Assembly (NCBI RefSeq): GCF_019599295.1
Contig: NZ_JAIEWN010000007.1
Span: 78,849-119,977, forward strand
Direction of reading: 5' to 3'
Length of the DNA: 41,129 nt
Source: Oscillochloris sp. ZM17-4
GTDB lineage: Bacteria > Chloroflexota > Chloroflexia > Chloroflexales > Chloroflexaceae
Position 1 is the stretch's first letter. Every line of letters begins with the position of its first letter. Shown here piece by piece: positions 15,385 to 25,961 of the stretch. A model generated the notes under the pieces. It saw only the letters and a list, made by a program, of their open reading frames with translations. It ran no database searches and was not told where the DNA came from. The position numbers and the translations under genes are program-made.

Positions 15385-16623
15385 CTACCGCCGCCCGGCG
15401 GCGAGGGCGTAGGCGATGCCGGACTGGAGGGTGGAGAGGGTGCGGATGCTGCTGAGATCGAGCCCGAGGCCCACCAGGGTCTGGGCGACCTCGGGGCGGA
15501 TGCCGGTGATGATCACCTGGGCTCCGAGCAGCTTGACGGCCTGGGCGGCGCGCAGCAGGGCGTTGGCCACCTGGGTGTCCACCACCTGCACGCCGGTGAT
15601 ATCGAGGATGGCGATCCTGGCGCGGCTGGTGGCCACGCCCTCCAGCAGCGTCTCGATCACCAGCTGGGCGCGCATGCTGTCGATGTTGCCGATCAGGGGC
15701 ATGGCCACGGCGCCGTCGCCGATCGGGATGATCGGCGTGCTCAGCTCGCGCAGGGTCGCCTGCTGGGCCTCGATCACCTGCTCCTGGAGGGCCACGCGCT
15801 CCTGCTCGGCCTGTAGCTGCTCGGTGATGTCCTCGGTCTGCGAGAGCCAGCCGGCCACGCTGCCGTCGGTGTTGTAGAGCACGGCGTTGTACCACTGGCA
15901 GGTGATCATCCGGCCGCTCTTGGTCGTGTTCTCGTTGCGGCTGTTGTTGGCGTTGCCGCTCAGCAGGGCGCCGACCACCTGCTCGACCTGCTCGCGGGCC
16001 AGGTTAGGCACCAGCAGCTCGATCGCGTTGCGGCCGATCGCCTCGGCGGCGCCCCAGCCGAAGATTCGCTCGGCGGCGCGGTTCCAGCGGGTGATGATGC
16101 CATGGTTGTCGGCCTCAATGTTTGCCAGGGGCGAGGTCGCGAAGCTCTGCTCCATGCGGTACAGGGCGGCCCGCAGCTCGGCGGCCTGGGCGTCAGCGCG
16201 GCGCTGGGCGTTCTCAATCTGCCAGTTCACCTCGGCCTCGCGGGCGGCGCCGAGCAGCTCGCTCAGCCGATCCACGAACGTCACCCCGGCCTCGGGGTAC
16301 TCCGCGAACAGCGGGCGGAGCTGGTTCAGCGTCGCTCGCCTGGTGAGTCCGAAGATCTCCTGCGTGTCGGCGAACGAGCGGTCGGCGGGCAGTAGGTTGG
16401 AGTCGAGCAGCGTCCGCATCGCGGCGGGCCGCGACGTCGCGAGAGCCTCAAGCAGCGCATCGACGAGGGCGCCAGCTATGCGCCCGCGCCGCTCGACGGG
16501 GAGCTGGGCGAAGCTTGTTGTGCTGCGGGCGATCTCGGCGCCGATGACCGACACGAGCTCCACCCGCCGCCCGGCCAGATCCTGCTGGAAGAATGTGATC
16601 TCGTCTGAAAGTGGCGTCGTCAC
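15385..16623 (-). CDS. PAS and STAS domain protein, RsbR/stressosome type
   Basis: This 412-residue cytoplasmic protein has three parts: an N-terminal helical region (1-155, coiled coil at about 125-155), a PAS domain (about 160-275, including NIEADNHGIITRWNRAAERIFGW) and a C-terminal STAS domain (about 295-410). The STAS part matches the RsbR pattern: AILDITGVQVVDTQVANALL followed by LLGAQVIITGIRPEVAQTLV. RsbR proteins form stressosomes with RsbS and RsbT; the Thr of VDT lies where RsbR is phosphorylated. No RsbS, RsbT or other partner is in the window. Start is GTG 16623, with GAGAGGG complementary to 16631-16637, spacing 7. A possible -10 (TATACT) is complementary to 16663-16668. Confidence 0.88.
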   Translation of the reverse strand: MTTPLSDEITFFQQDLAGRRVELVSVIGAEIARSTTSFAQLPVERRGRIAGALVDALLEALATSRPAAMRTLLDSNLLPADRSFADTQEIFGLTRRATLNQLRPLFAEYPEAGVTFVDRLSELLGAAREAEVNWQIENAQRRADAQAAELRAALYRMEQSFATSPLANIEADNHGIITRWNRAAERIFGWGAAEAIGRNAIELLVPNLAREQVEQVVGALLSGNANNSRNENTTKSGRMITCQWYNAVLYNTDGSVAGWLSQTEDITEQLQAEQERVALQEQVIEAQQATLRELSTPIIPIGDGAVAMPLIGNIDSMRAQLVIETLLEGVATSRARIAILDITGVQVVDTQVANALLRAAQAVKLLGAQVIITGIRPEVAQTLVGLGLDLSSIRTLSTLQSGIAYALAAGRR

Positions 16624-16735
16624 AGGTAGACCCTCTCGCGCGTTTCTTTCATCCTGTGGCGCAGTATAGCCGGTGTACGTTACGGTACATCATTGGAAAT
16701 CGATCCCGGGGGGCGTAACGTCTTCAGCGTATCCT

Positions 16736-16862
16736 CGGGCGGGCGGCTGAAGCCGCGTCGCCGGGGCGCTGCGCGCCGGGCGTCGGCCTGCGCCGACGCC
16801 GGAACCGCCCGCGAAGGCGGGCGGCCGCAGGGCTCCCCGGCGCGGCTTCAGCCGCCCGCCCG
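16736..16862. repeat. REP/MITE-like palindromic element
   Basis: Perfect 22-base terminal inverted repeats (16736-16757 and 16841-16862) carry the palindrome ggcggctgaagccgcg. Inside are two smaller hairpins (a gcgtcggcctgcgccgacgc-type palindrome near 16780, and ccgcccgcgaaggcgggcgg, 16805-16824). It encodes nothing convincing. The rest of the 378-base gap before carB (16863-17001) holds another GC-rich repeat-like stretch beginning gtaggggcgacc (16904) and ending ccacccctac (16983-16992); I see no gene in it. Related 'gcttcagcc' pieces lie at 31321-31349 and 35413-35530. Confidence 0.75.
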
Positions 16863-17001
16863 CATGCAGAAACTTCCGTCGCACCCATCGATCCCGGGGG
16901 CCGTAGGGGCGACCCCGCGTGGTCGCCCGCATGGCGCCGGGCCAATGCGGCAATAATCCGCATGGTGGGCGGACACGTTGCTCCACCCCTACGCGCTCAC
17001 C

Positions 17002-20298
<3,297 letters not shown>

Positions 20299-20339
20299 CG
20301 TGAGAGTGGCTCCTCGCTGGGTATGTGCTATTGGCGGCG

Positions 20340-20348
20340 ATTATAACA
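20340..20348 (-). promoter_or_regulatory. Extended -10 promoter of carB
   Basis: On the minus strand the sequence reads TGT then TATAAT (complement of 20340-20345), a perfect extended -10. The -35 region would fall in the neighbouring terminator hairpin and is not recognisable. The predicted start is near 20333, giving a 35-base leader to carB. Confidence 0.6.
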
Positions 20349-20350
20349 TA

Positions 20351-20399
20351 AGGGGTTTCGCCGCCCCCGCGACACGGTCGCGGGGGCGGCGAAACCCCT
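20351..20399 (-). terminator. Perfect 22-bp hairpin terminator after the lipoprotein gene
   Basis: The arms 20351-20372 and 20378-20399 (aggggtttcgccgcccccg...) pair perfectly around a 5-base loop. It lies 24 bases past the lipoprotein stop and just ahead of the carB promoter, so it insulates carB from read-through. On the minus strand the stem is followed by a short T/A stretch (TTATGTTATAAT). Confidence 0.75.
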
Positions 20400-20423
20400 A
20401 TCGAAGGCCAGCGGGACGCAGCG

Positions 20424-21170
20424 CTACTGGATCGACGCCTCGGTGTCGATGCTGTAGGCGTTGATGATCTCATTGGTCTGATCGACCAGGCTGTCGAACT
20501 GGTCCGAGGGTACCAGCGTGCTGAGCAGCGAGATCTTGTTGCCGCGCTGCTCGATGAAGGTGTTGCCGAGCAGATCCGCATTGACGCCGTTGTCGGCGGT
20601 GGCGGTGTAGCCCCAGACGATCAGGATGCTGCCATCAGTTTGGGGCGTCGGATCGTCGGTGAAGAAGTCGGGCTGGCTGCCGAAGCTGTTCTCCAGGTAC
20701 TTTGTGAGCGTGCTGGTCAGATCATCGTCCGTGTAGGTGCTGGAGTCCTCGTAGATATCGACGATCACCGCGCCGTTGCGGCTCGGGTCGGTCCAGACCA
20801 GGATGAGCTCGTCGGGCTTGCTGCTGTCCTGGATCGCCCAGTTGTTGGGGATGTCAATCTGGAAGACCCCGGAGTCGTGGGCGTAGGTCTCAAGGGGGCC
20901 GATGTCAACCGGCTGGAGCTCGCCGGCGGCGGGGGCGCTGGTGGGCGTGTCGTCGATGAGGACGACGGCGGTCGGCTCGGGCTCGGCGGTCGGCTCGGGC
21001 TCGGCGGTCGGCTCACGGGTGGGCCGGGGCGTGCGGGTGGGCGCGGGGGCCTCCGTCGGCGCGGGGGGCGACGTAGGCGCGGCGGCCTGGCCTCCTCCGC
21101 CGCAGGCGGCGAGCGAGAGGAGCAGGGCCAGCGAGAGCGGGGCGACCATACGACGAAGCGAGCGGAGCAT
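20424..21170 (-). CDS. Predicted lipoprotein with Pro/Thr/Glu linker, function unknown
   Basis: This is a 248-residue exported lipoprotein. The signal peptide MLRSLRRMVAPLSLALLLSLAAC ends in the lipobox with Cys23. A low-complexity linker (about 30-75) of Pro, Thr and Glu follows, including EPTAEPEPTAEPEPTA. The soluble domain (about 85-248) begins at a Val/Phe-rich beta stretch (SGVFQIDIPNNWAIQD) and has an alternating pattern seen in PsbP/DcrB-like lipoproteins, but I cannot name the family with confidence. ATG 21170 is chosen over an upstream start because it gives an exact signal peptide and has a strong GGAGGAAG (complement of 21172-21179). Single gene with its own terminator. Confidence 0.75.
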   Translation of the reverse strand: MLRSLRRMVAPLSLALLLSLAACGGGGQAAAPTSPPAPTEAPAPTRTPRPTREPTAEPEPTAEPEPTAVVLIDDTPTSAPAAGELQPVDIGPLETYAHDSGVFQIDIPNNWAIQDSSKPDELILVWTDPSRNGAVIVDIYEDSSTYTDDDLTSTLTKYLENSFGSQPDFFTDDPTPQTDGSILIVWGYTATADNGVNADLLGNTFIEQRGNKISLLSTLVPSDQFDSLVDQTNEIINAYSIDTEASIQ

Positions 21171-21350
21171 ACTTCCTCCAAATCTGCTACTGCAGGGCGG
21201 CCCGCCCTCCAATGTCGGGCCCCAGACAGCAACACCATCTTAGCACCCCAGCGAACGAGCGAGTAGCACATGGGCGCTCACGCACGCTCTATGTACGCGC
21301 CGCCTTCGCCCGAAGTTCCACACACTCGCAGCGGCGCGCATACCACCTGA

Positions 21351-23486
21351 TCACGGGGCCATGCCGCTCGGGAGATCCACTAGGCTCATCAATTGCACAA
21401 GAGCCCCCAGCCGCCGTGTATCTGGCAGAGCGCGCTCGGTCTGATCTACCTCCAGCTGAAGCTGCGAGTAGCCGGGTGGCACAGCCACCAGAAGGCGATA
21501 GGTGCGATAGGCGGGGGCGATGGGAATTGTGCCGATAGCGACGGGGGCTACGGCGGCCTGCCGCAGCGATACGGCGACGGATTTGGAGGAATCATACGAG
21601 CGCATGCGCAGCTCGAACTGGGTAGTTCGGGTAGATGGGTACGGGTTAAACACAGAGATCGTCGCCCTTTTGCTCGTCCACTGCCAGCGATCCGCACCCA
21701 CGCGCTCTAACTCATACCAGCCCGTGTCGAGCGCGATCGTTATCTGCGGCTGCGCCAGGGTCGGCCGCTGATAGAGCGTTGTCTGATCATCGGTGTAGGC
21801 GAGCACGAAGCGCTTAGCAAGCTGATCTGCGATTCGCTCATACCTTGAGCTAAGCAGATCGCGGTGAACCAAGATATAGTCGATATTTTGTGCGCTCATC
21901 GCCGAGATCAACGATTGCAGCCAGTCATCGCTCAGGATAGTCGGCTCTGATTTGCCAAACCAAACCATTGAGATACCATCCACCCGATTAAAAGGGTATT
22001 CCGGCGTGCGCGCCATATAGCTCCCGATCAGCGGCCGGCGGTGGGTGATCTGGGCAAAGAGCGGGCCGGATTGATCCATCTGAAACGGCATCTCAAGGAT
22101 AGCGCCGGAGCCGGGCGGGATCGCACTGTAGACCGGCGGAAGATGATATGTCACCCCAGGAACGGGAACCGGGAGAAGATCAATTATCAGCAAACCAACG
22201 AGCGCGCCGAGCAGCACGATCCTCCCGCTGGGCCGGGATCTGGCGAGCAGCCACTGTATACCAAAGGCTGCGAGCAGACACAGATGAACCGCAGCAATAA
22301 CAATAAAGTGGTTTGGCCGCTGCCCAGATCGGACACCTGGCAGAAGGTTGAGCAGTACATATGGCAGCGGAATGGAGGTAGTATGATCGTTCCAGACAAG
22401 CCAGGGGCCCAGGGCAAGCAGCATGCTGCTGATAACCAGCACGCTATGCAGGCGCGCCTGCCGCTGGCGAAACAGCGCGACCGCCCCGATAATCGCGAGG
22501 GGCCAGATCAGGGTGCCGAGCGAGATATTCACCATGACCGCCCCTGGATGCAGGTACGACTGGATCGCCACAACCGCATCGCCCCACAGCGGATGGTGCG
22601 GGCTTGGCAGGAAAAAATCTAGCGGCGTCGCGGAGTGCAAGATCTGGCGTATGTCGCCTCCATTCTCAGGGCCAGTATCATTCAGGATCTCCCGAATCTG
22701 CGAGAGCAACAGGATTATAGGTGGCAGCGCGATCACGATCAGCCGCCCGGCCAGGCGCAACACCTCACGATACGGTGGCCGATACACTAACACAAACACA
22801 GCGCTGAATAGGCCAATATATACTAATGCAAAAAAACCATAGTACAGGCTCGTTAAGAGAATCCACACGATCAGCAGGCCGCTCATAAGCGCGGCAATCC
22901 AGGATTTCCTACTGCTACTATAGAATAAGCCGAGGGTCAGGAGCGGAAAGTACTGGATGCTCATAATCTCAAGCTGGCCATCAAAGAGCTTGCCCACATG
23001 AAACGACGAGAATGCGTAGATCATCGCTGCGCAGCCTGCGCCCACCGGGGAGCCAGTCAGCACACGGGCCAGCCAATACATCGCCAGCGCGCTACAGACA
23101 AAGCTGGCCATTGCCACAGCATTGTAGGCGGCCACCGGCCCGAATCCATAGGTGACCGGCAGCGCGAGCAGCCCATTCGTGATATTTAAGGTCTGCCAAA
23201 ATAGATTGATCTGTAGCGGATAAAAGATGCTATCGGTCAAGAAGGGGTTTGTGCCGCGCCGGAGCGCCTCTGCAGTCCACCAGAGCATCCAGACATTTTG
23301 ATAGCCGTCATTGATACCTATATAGCCATCTGCGGCAACCACGCTATTCATCGAGCCCAGAACACGGATGAACAGCCAGCATGTGGCTATCACGCTGATG
23401 GCTGACACGAACAGCCATTCCCATATCGTCGCTCTCGTCTTGTGCGCGTCATGATGTGGCTGATTATTCTCATTACGGTGCGTCAT
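21351..23486 (-). CDS. Large multi-span membrane protein, GT-C glycosyltransferase-like
   Basis: The 711-residue protein has roughly 11-12 hydrophobic segments in its first 450 residues and a soluble C-terminal part of about 250. The first extracytoplasmic loop carries GINDGYQNVWMLWWTAEAL and then NPFLTDSIFYPLQINL, the arrangement (acidic residue in loop 1, then a Pro/Tyr-rich segment) typical of GT-C lipid-sugar-dependent glycosyltransferases and YfhO-like proteins. The donor and acceptor cannot be read from the sequence. ATG 23486 has only a weak GAGG. The gene is visibly poorer in G+C than its neighbours and lies next to a transposase remnant, which fits horizontal acquisition. It has a strong own promoter (23549-23577). 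The 180-base gap downstream of its stop (21213-21350) holds nothing I recognise. Confidence 0.7.
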   Translation of the reverse strand: MTHRNENNQPHHDAHKTRATIWEWLFVSAISVIATCWLFIRVLGSMNSVVAADGYIGINDGYQNVWMLWWTAEALRRGTNPFLTDSIFYPLQINLFWQTLNITNGLLALPVTYGFGPVAAYNAVAMASFVCSALAMYWLARVLTGSPVGAGCAAMIYAFSSFHVGKLFDGQLEIMSIQYFPLLTLGLFYSSSRKSWIAALMSGLLIVWILLTSLYYGFFALVYIGLFSAVFVLVYRPPYREVLRLAGRLIVIALPPIILLLSQIREILNDTGPENGGDIRQILHSATPLDFFLPSPHHPLWGDAVVAIQSYLHPGAVMVNISLGTLIWPLAIIGAVALFRQRQARLHSVLVISSMLLALGPWLVWNDHTTSIPLPYVLLNLLPGVRSGQRPNHFIVIAAVHLCLLAAFGIQWLLARSRPSGRIVLLGALVGLLIIDLLPVPVPGVTYHLPPVYSAIPPGSGAILEMPFQMDQSGPLFAQITHRRPLIGSYMARTPEYPFNRVDGISMVWFGKSEPTILSDDWLQSLISAMSAQNIDYILVHRDLLSSRYERIADQLAKRFVLAYTDDQTTLYQRPTLAQPQITIALDTGWYELERVGADRWQWTSKRATISVFNPYPSTRTTQFELRMRSYDSSKSVAVSLRQAAVAPVAIGTIPIAPAYRTYRLLVAVPPGYSQLQLEVDQTERALPDTRRLGALVQLMSLVDLPSGMAP

Positions 23487-23503
23487 GAAGCCTCTGTAGA
23501 TTA

Positions 23504-23519
23504 TGTGAAATCAGTCACA
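23504..23519. promoter_or_regulatory. CRP-like palindromic operator
   Basis: TGTGA-N6-TCACA matches the CRP/FNR-superfamily consensus half-sites exactly. It lies 18-33 bases before the GT-C-like start codon and downstream of the predicted transcription start, where binding would block rather than activate. No CRP gene is in the window. Confidence 0.45.
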
Positions 23520-23548
23520 CATATAATACTTATAGAGCACAGCCATTC

Positions 23549-23577
23549 ATTGTAGAAAAAAGACATCCGGCTGTCAA
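23549..23577 (-). promoter_or_regulatory. Strong sigma-70-type promoter of the GT-C-like gene
   Basis: On the minus strand TTGACA (complement of 23572-23577), a 17-base spacer and TACAAT (complement of 23549-23554) form a near-consensus promoter. The predicted start is near 23542, giving a 55-base leader that contains the CRP-like palindrome. Confidence 0.65.
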
Positions 23578-23666
23578 CTTCCGAGGGGACGCTGGCAGGG
23601 CTGCTGCAACGCCCTGGGGCTGGCCCCCATGCGCATCAACGTAAGCCCTGGCCCCCCCAGAATTTC

Positions 23667-24407
23667 TTGTTAGACATGGTTTGTCGCCAGCCGGTGGGGC
23701 TTGACCCAGCGCTTATTCGCGCTAACAACTTCTTTCAGCCCTCGCTGAAGCTGAAGGAGAAGCGGCAGACGGGCAAGGCCGTGCAGCGGATCTATCTGCC
23801 GGCCCAAACGCCCTTTGCGCGTCTGTGTGCCGCGTCCGTGCTGAGCGACGACGTGCGCGCACGGATGGACACGATCGTTGACGCGCTTGATCCGGTGCGC
23901 CTGCTCGCGCAGATCGGCCAGCTACAGGCGGCGCTGTGGTCACAAGCTCTTGTGCGGGATGGAGCCGCCAACGACCACGGCCCGCTGCCACCGGTGCGGT
24001 TTGTGGTCGAGGCAGATGGCGTGGGCGCTACACTGCCGCAGACGGAGGCCGCCGCACCACTGCTGCGCCACCAGAAGCGCGCCTACCATCGTGCAGAGAC
24101 GGCGCTTCCGCGCTGGTGGCGGACACGGCTCGACCCCTTTGCGACGGTTTGGGCTGAGATTGAGCAGTGGCTGGAAGCCGCGCCGACGCGCACCGCCAAA
24201 TCGCTCTTCGCGGAGCTCCAACAGCGCTATCCCGATCAGTATGCGCCAATGCAGCTGCGCACGCTCCAGCGGCGGATCGCCACGTGGCGCACGACGATGG
24301 TCACCACGTTTGATGACCACTGGCTCCAGGACGAGGTGCTGTCACCGGCGAACGTGCCGCGCCCCTTGGGCGTGGCCCGCACGGTGGTGCCGAATGGGGA
24401 GGAGTGA
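23667..24407 (+). pseudogene. C-terminal remnant of an integrase-core transposase
   Basis: The 246-codon frame matches only the end of a DDE integrase-type transposase. Its NNFFQPSLKLKEKRQTGKAV, QTPFARLCAA and MQLRTLQRRIATWR segments are typical of the region after the catalytic domain in such enzymes. The helix-turn-helix and catalytic DDE parts are missing; upstream sequence up to the GT-C gene promoter contains none of them. The first codon is TTG with no ribosome site. A 13-base direct repeat (ggggacgctggca) at 23585-23597 and 24618-24630 brackets the fragment. I regard it as a decayed insertion sequence without activity. Confidence 0.7.
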
Positions 24408-24566
24408 TGTGCCGAATCTGGCGCATCTGGCAGGCCAGCCACACCATACGCAACAAGCAGCGTGCGTACGATCTTCGGTGAGGTATGGTAAGATCTCTCG
24501 TGAGGCAGCGATCCCCCCCATGGAAAAGAGCTTCCTTGGCTATTCTGGCTTAGCTTGATGCGTATA

Positions 24567-24587
24567 GGGGGCGGCGAAGCCGCCCCC
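24567..24587 (+). terminator. GC-rich hairpin after the transposase remnant
   Basis: A perfect 9-bp stem (24567-24575 with 24579-24587) with a GAA loop. It belongs to the 'ggcggcgaagcc' palindromes also seen at 20351-20399 and 28871-28887. The stretch from 24408 to here and on to 24707 holds no gene that I can support. Confidence 0.45.
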
Positions 24588-24707
24588 ACCCCCCCACCGG
24601 TTTAGGGGCGGACAGAAGGGGACGCTGGCACCTGCCAGCGGCATCTTTCGGTGGCCGCGGCGGTGTCCATGGATGACGATGGCGTGGCCCTACGGGCGGC
24701 ATAGCGC

Positions 24708-24736
24708 TTGCAGCTTTCGCAAGCTAGTGCTATCAT
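24708..24736 (+). promoter_or_regulatory. Promoter of the FMN-riboswitch transcript (ribXY)
   Basis: TTGCAG (24708-24713), a 17-base spacer and TATCAT (24731-24736), preceded by TGC as an extended -10. The predicted start is near 24743, about ten bases before the first aptamer stem. Confidence 0.65.
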
Positions 24737-24752
24737 AACCTCAAACTTATCG

Positions 24753-24875
24753 ACGATCTTCGGGGCAGGGTGAAATTCCCGATCGGTGGTACAGCCCACG
24801 AGCGTGTTGCGAGGCACGCATGATCCGGTGAGACTCCGGGGCCGACGGTTACAGTCCGGATGTAAAGGAGATCGT
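24753..24875 (+). promoter_or_regulatory. FMN riboswitch (RFN element)
   Basis: The stretch contains the conserved RFN blocks in order: GGGGCAGGGTGAAATTCCCG, a GGTGGTacAGCCCACGAGC block, ATGATCCGGTGAGACTCCGG, GGCCGACGGTtAcAGTCCGG and the closing AAAGGAGAT. The closing stem P1 is ACGATCT (24753-24759) with AGATCGT (24869-24875). FMN binding in this class turns down riboflavin synthesis or uptake genes. Here it lies upstream of a transporter pair and is followed by a terminator-type hairpin, so control at the level of transcription is likely. Confidence 0.93.
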
Positions 24876-24978
24876 GCAGACGACGGGCGCACTGCGCGCA
24901 CCTTTGGGGTGTGCTCCTGCGCACCGTGCTACCCGGTGTGGCGGCCACGGCCGCTGCGCTGACGTACCTGTCTGTCCG

Positions 24979-25010
24979 CCCCGAAGCCAATGGCCTCGGG
25001 GCATTTTGTT
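24979..25010 (+). terminator. Expression-platform terminator of the FMN riboswitch
   Basis: CCCCGA-a-GCC (24979-24988) pairs with GGC-c-TCGGGG (24992-25001) around AAT, followed by CATTTTGTT. This is an intrinsic terminator placed about 100 bases after the aptamer and 25 bases before the ribX start. An ATG at 24990 lies inside this hairpin and is not the gene start. Confidence 0.7.
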
Positions 25011-25034
25011 GCCCCAGGCCACGGAGCGACGGCT

Positions 25035-25844
25035 ATGCAGCAGACCTTACCCATCCAGCGTATGACGACAGAGCCTGAGTCCCCGCAGCGGCGGCGGCTC
25101 AGCGCGCAGTGGGTCGGCCTGCCGGCGACGATCATCGGCCTGCTGGCGATCTGGCAGGCCGCGGTGAGCGTCGGCGGCTACCGCGCCTTCATCCTGCCCG
25201 CGCCGGGCCTGGTCCTGGAGCGGCTGGCGTCGGCGGCGACGAGCGGCATCCTCTGGCAGCACAGCTCGGCCACCCTGGTCGAGGCCCTGGGCGGCTTCGG
25301 GATCGCCCTCGCCCTCGGGCTGAGCCTGGGCTACGTGCTGGCCCACATCCCCTGGCTGGAGCGCGCCCTGTCCCCGGTGCTGGCGGCCAGCCAGTCGGTG
25401 CCGGTGCTGGCGGTGGCCCCGCTGATCATCCTCTGGTTCGGCCCGGGCCTCCAGTCGAAGCTGCTGATCGCCGCCCTGATCACCTTCCTGCCCATCCTGC
25501 TCAGCACGGTGATCGCCCTGCGCGGCATCCCGCGCGAGCTGCGCGAGATGGCCCTGATCAGCGGGGCCAGCCGCTGGCAGATGCTGCGCTATGTCGAGGC
25601 CTACCTGGCCCTGCCGGTGATCTTCGGCGGGGTGCGCACCGGGCTGGCCCTGGCCACCACCGGGGCCGTGGTGGGCGAGTTTGTGGCCGGGCGCGATGGC
25701 CTCGGCGCGCTGATCAATATCGCCCGCGGGCTCTTCGACACGCCCCTGATCTTCGTGGCCCTGATCACCCTGGCCGCGATCACCCTCGGCCTCTACCTGA
25801 TCGCCACGCTGCTGGAGCGGCTGCTGGTGACATGGGAGGCGTGA
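25035..25844 (+). CDS. ribX: Riboflavin ABC-type transporter permease RibX
   Basis: This 269-residue permease is of the binding-protein-dependent ABC family (SsuC/ThiX-like), with about six membrane segments. The EAA loop, which contacts the ATPase, reads ELREMALISGASRWQMLRYV followed by LPVIFGGVRTG. Regulation by an FMN riboswitch and pairing with an NMT1-type binding protein identify it as RibX of the RibXY riboflavin uptake system known in Chloroflexota and others. ATG 25035 has GGAG at 25023-25026, spacing 8; earlier in-frame ATG 24990 lies in the terminator stem. No ATPase gene follows, so the energising subunit must be encoded elsewhere or shared. Confidence 0.87.
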   Translation: MQQTLPIQRMTTEPESPQRRRLSAQWVGLPATIIGLLAIWQAAVSVGGYRAFILPAPGLVLERLASAATSGILWQHSSATLVEALGGFGIALALGLSLGYVLAHIPWLERALSPVLAASQSVPVLAVAPLIILWFGPGLQSKLLIAALITFLPILLSTVIALRGIPRELREMALISGASRWQMLRYVEAYLALPVIFGGVRTGLALATTGAVVGEFVAGRDGLGALINIARGLFDTPLIFVALITLAAITLGLYLIATLLERLLVTWEA

Positions 25845-25944
25845 GGAGTTTTGCGGAGAGGGACAAGCCCTCTCCGCAAGACTCCGACATCAAGGATGGA
25901 AAGAGGTTTTTGCGGAGAGGGACAAGCCCTCTCCGCGCCTCTCC
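25845..25944 (+). repeat. Tandem duplicated hairpins between ribX and ribY
   Basis: Two copies of a gcggagaggg-acaag-ccctctccgc hairpin occur. The first (25845-25862 with 25868-25885) has an 18-bp stem with one wobble. The second (25903-25921 with 25927-25941) is flanked by gagg/cctc. They occupy most of the 117-base gap and may lower or stabilise one part of the transcript, giving unequal RibX and RibY levels. Confidence 0.8.
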
Positions 25945-25961
25945 CAATAAAGGAGTGCATT

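Noticed and set aside
23960-24560. Functional transposase or complete insertion sequence
   Set aside because: The catalytic DDE domain and N-terminal helix-turn-helix are missing, and no clear terminal inverted repeats are seen.
24990-25034. ribX start at ATG 24990
   Set aside because: This ATG lies in the riboswitch terminator stem; ATG 25035 has a ribosome site and matches permease N-termini.
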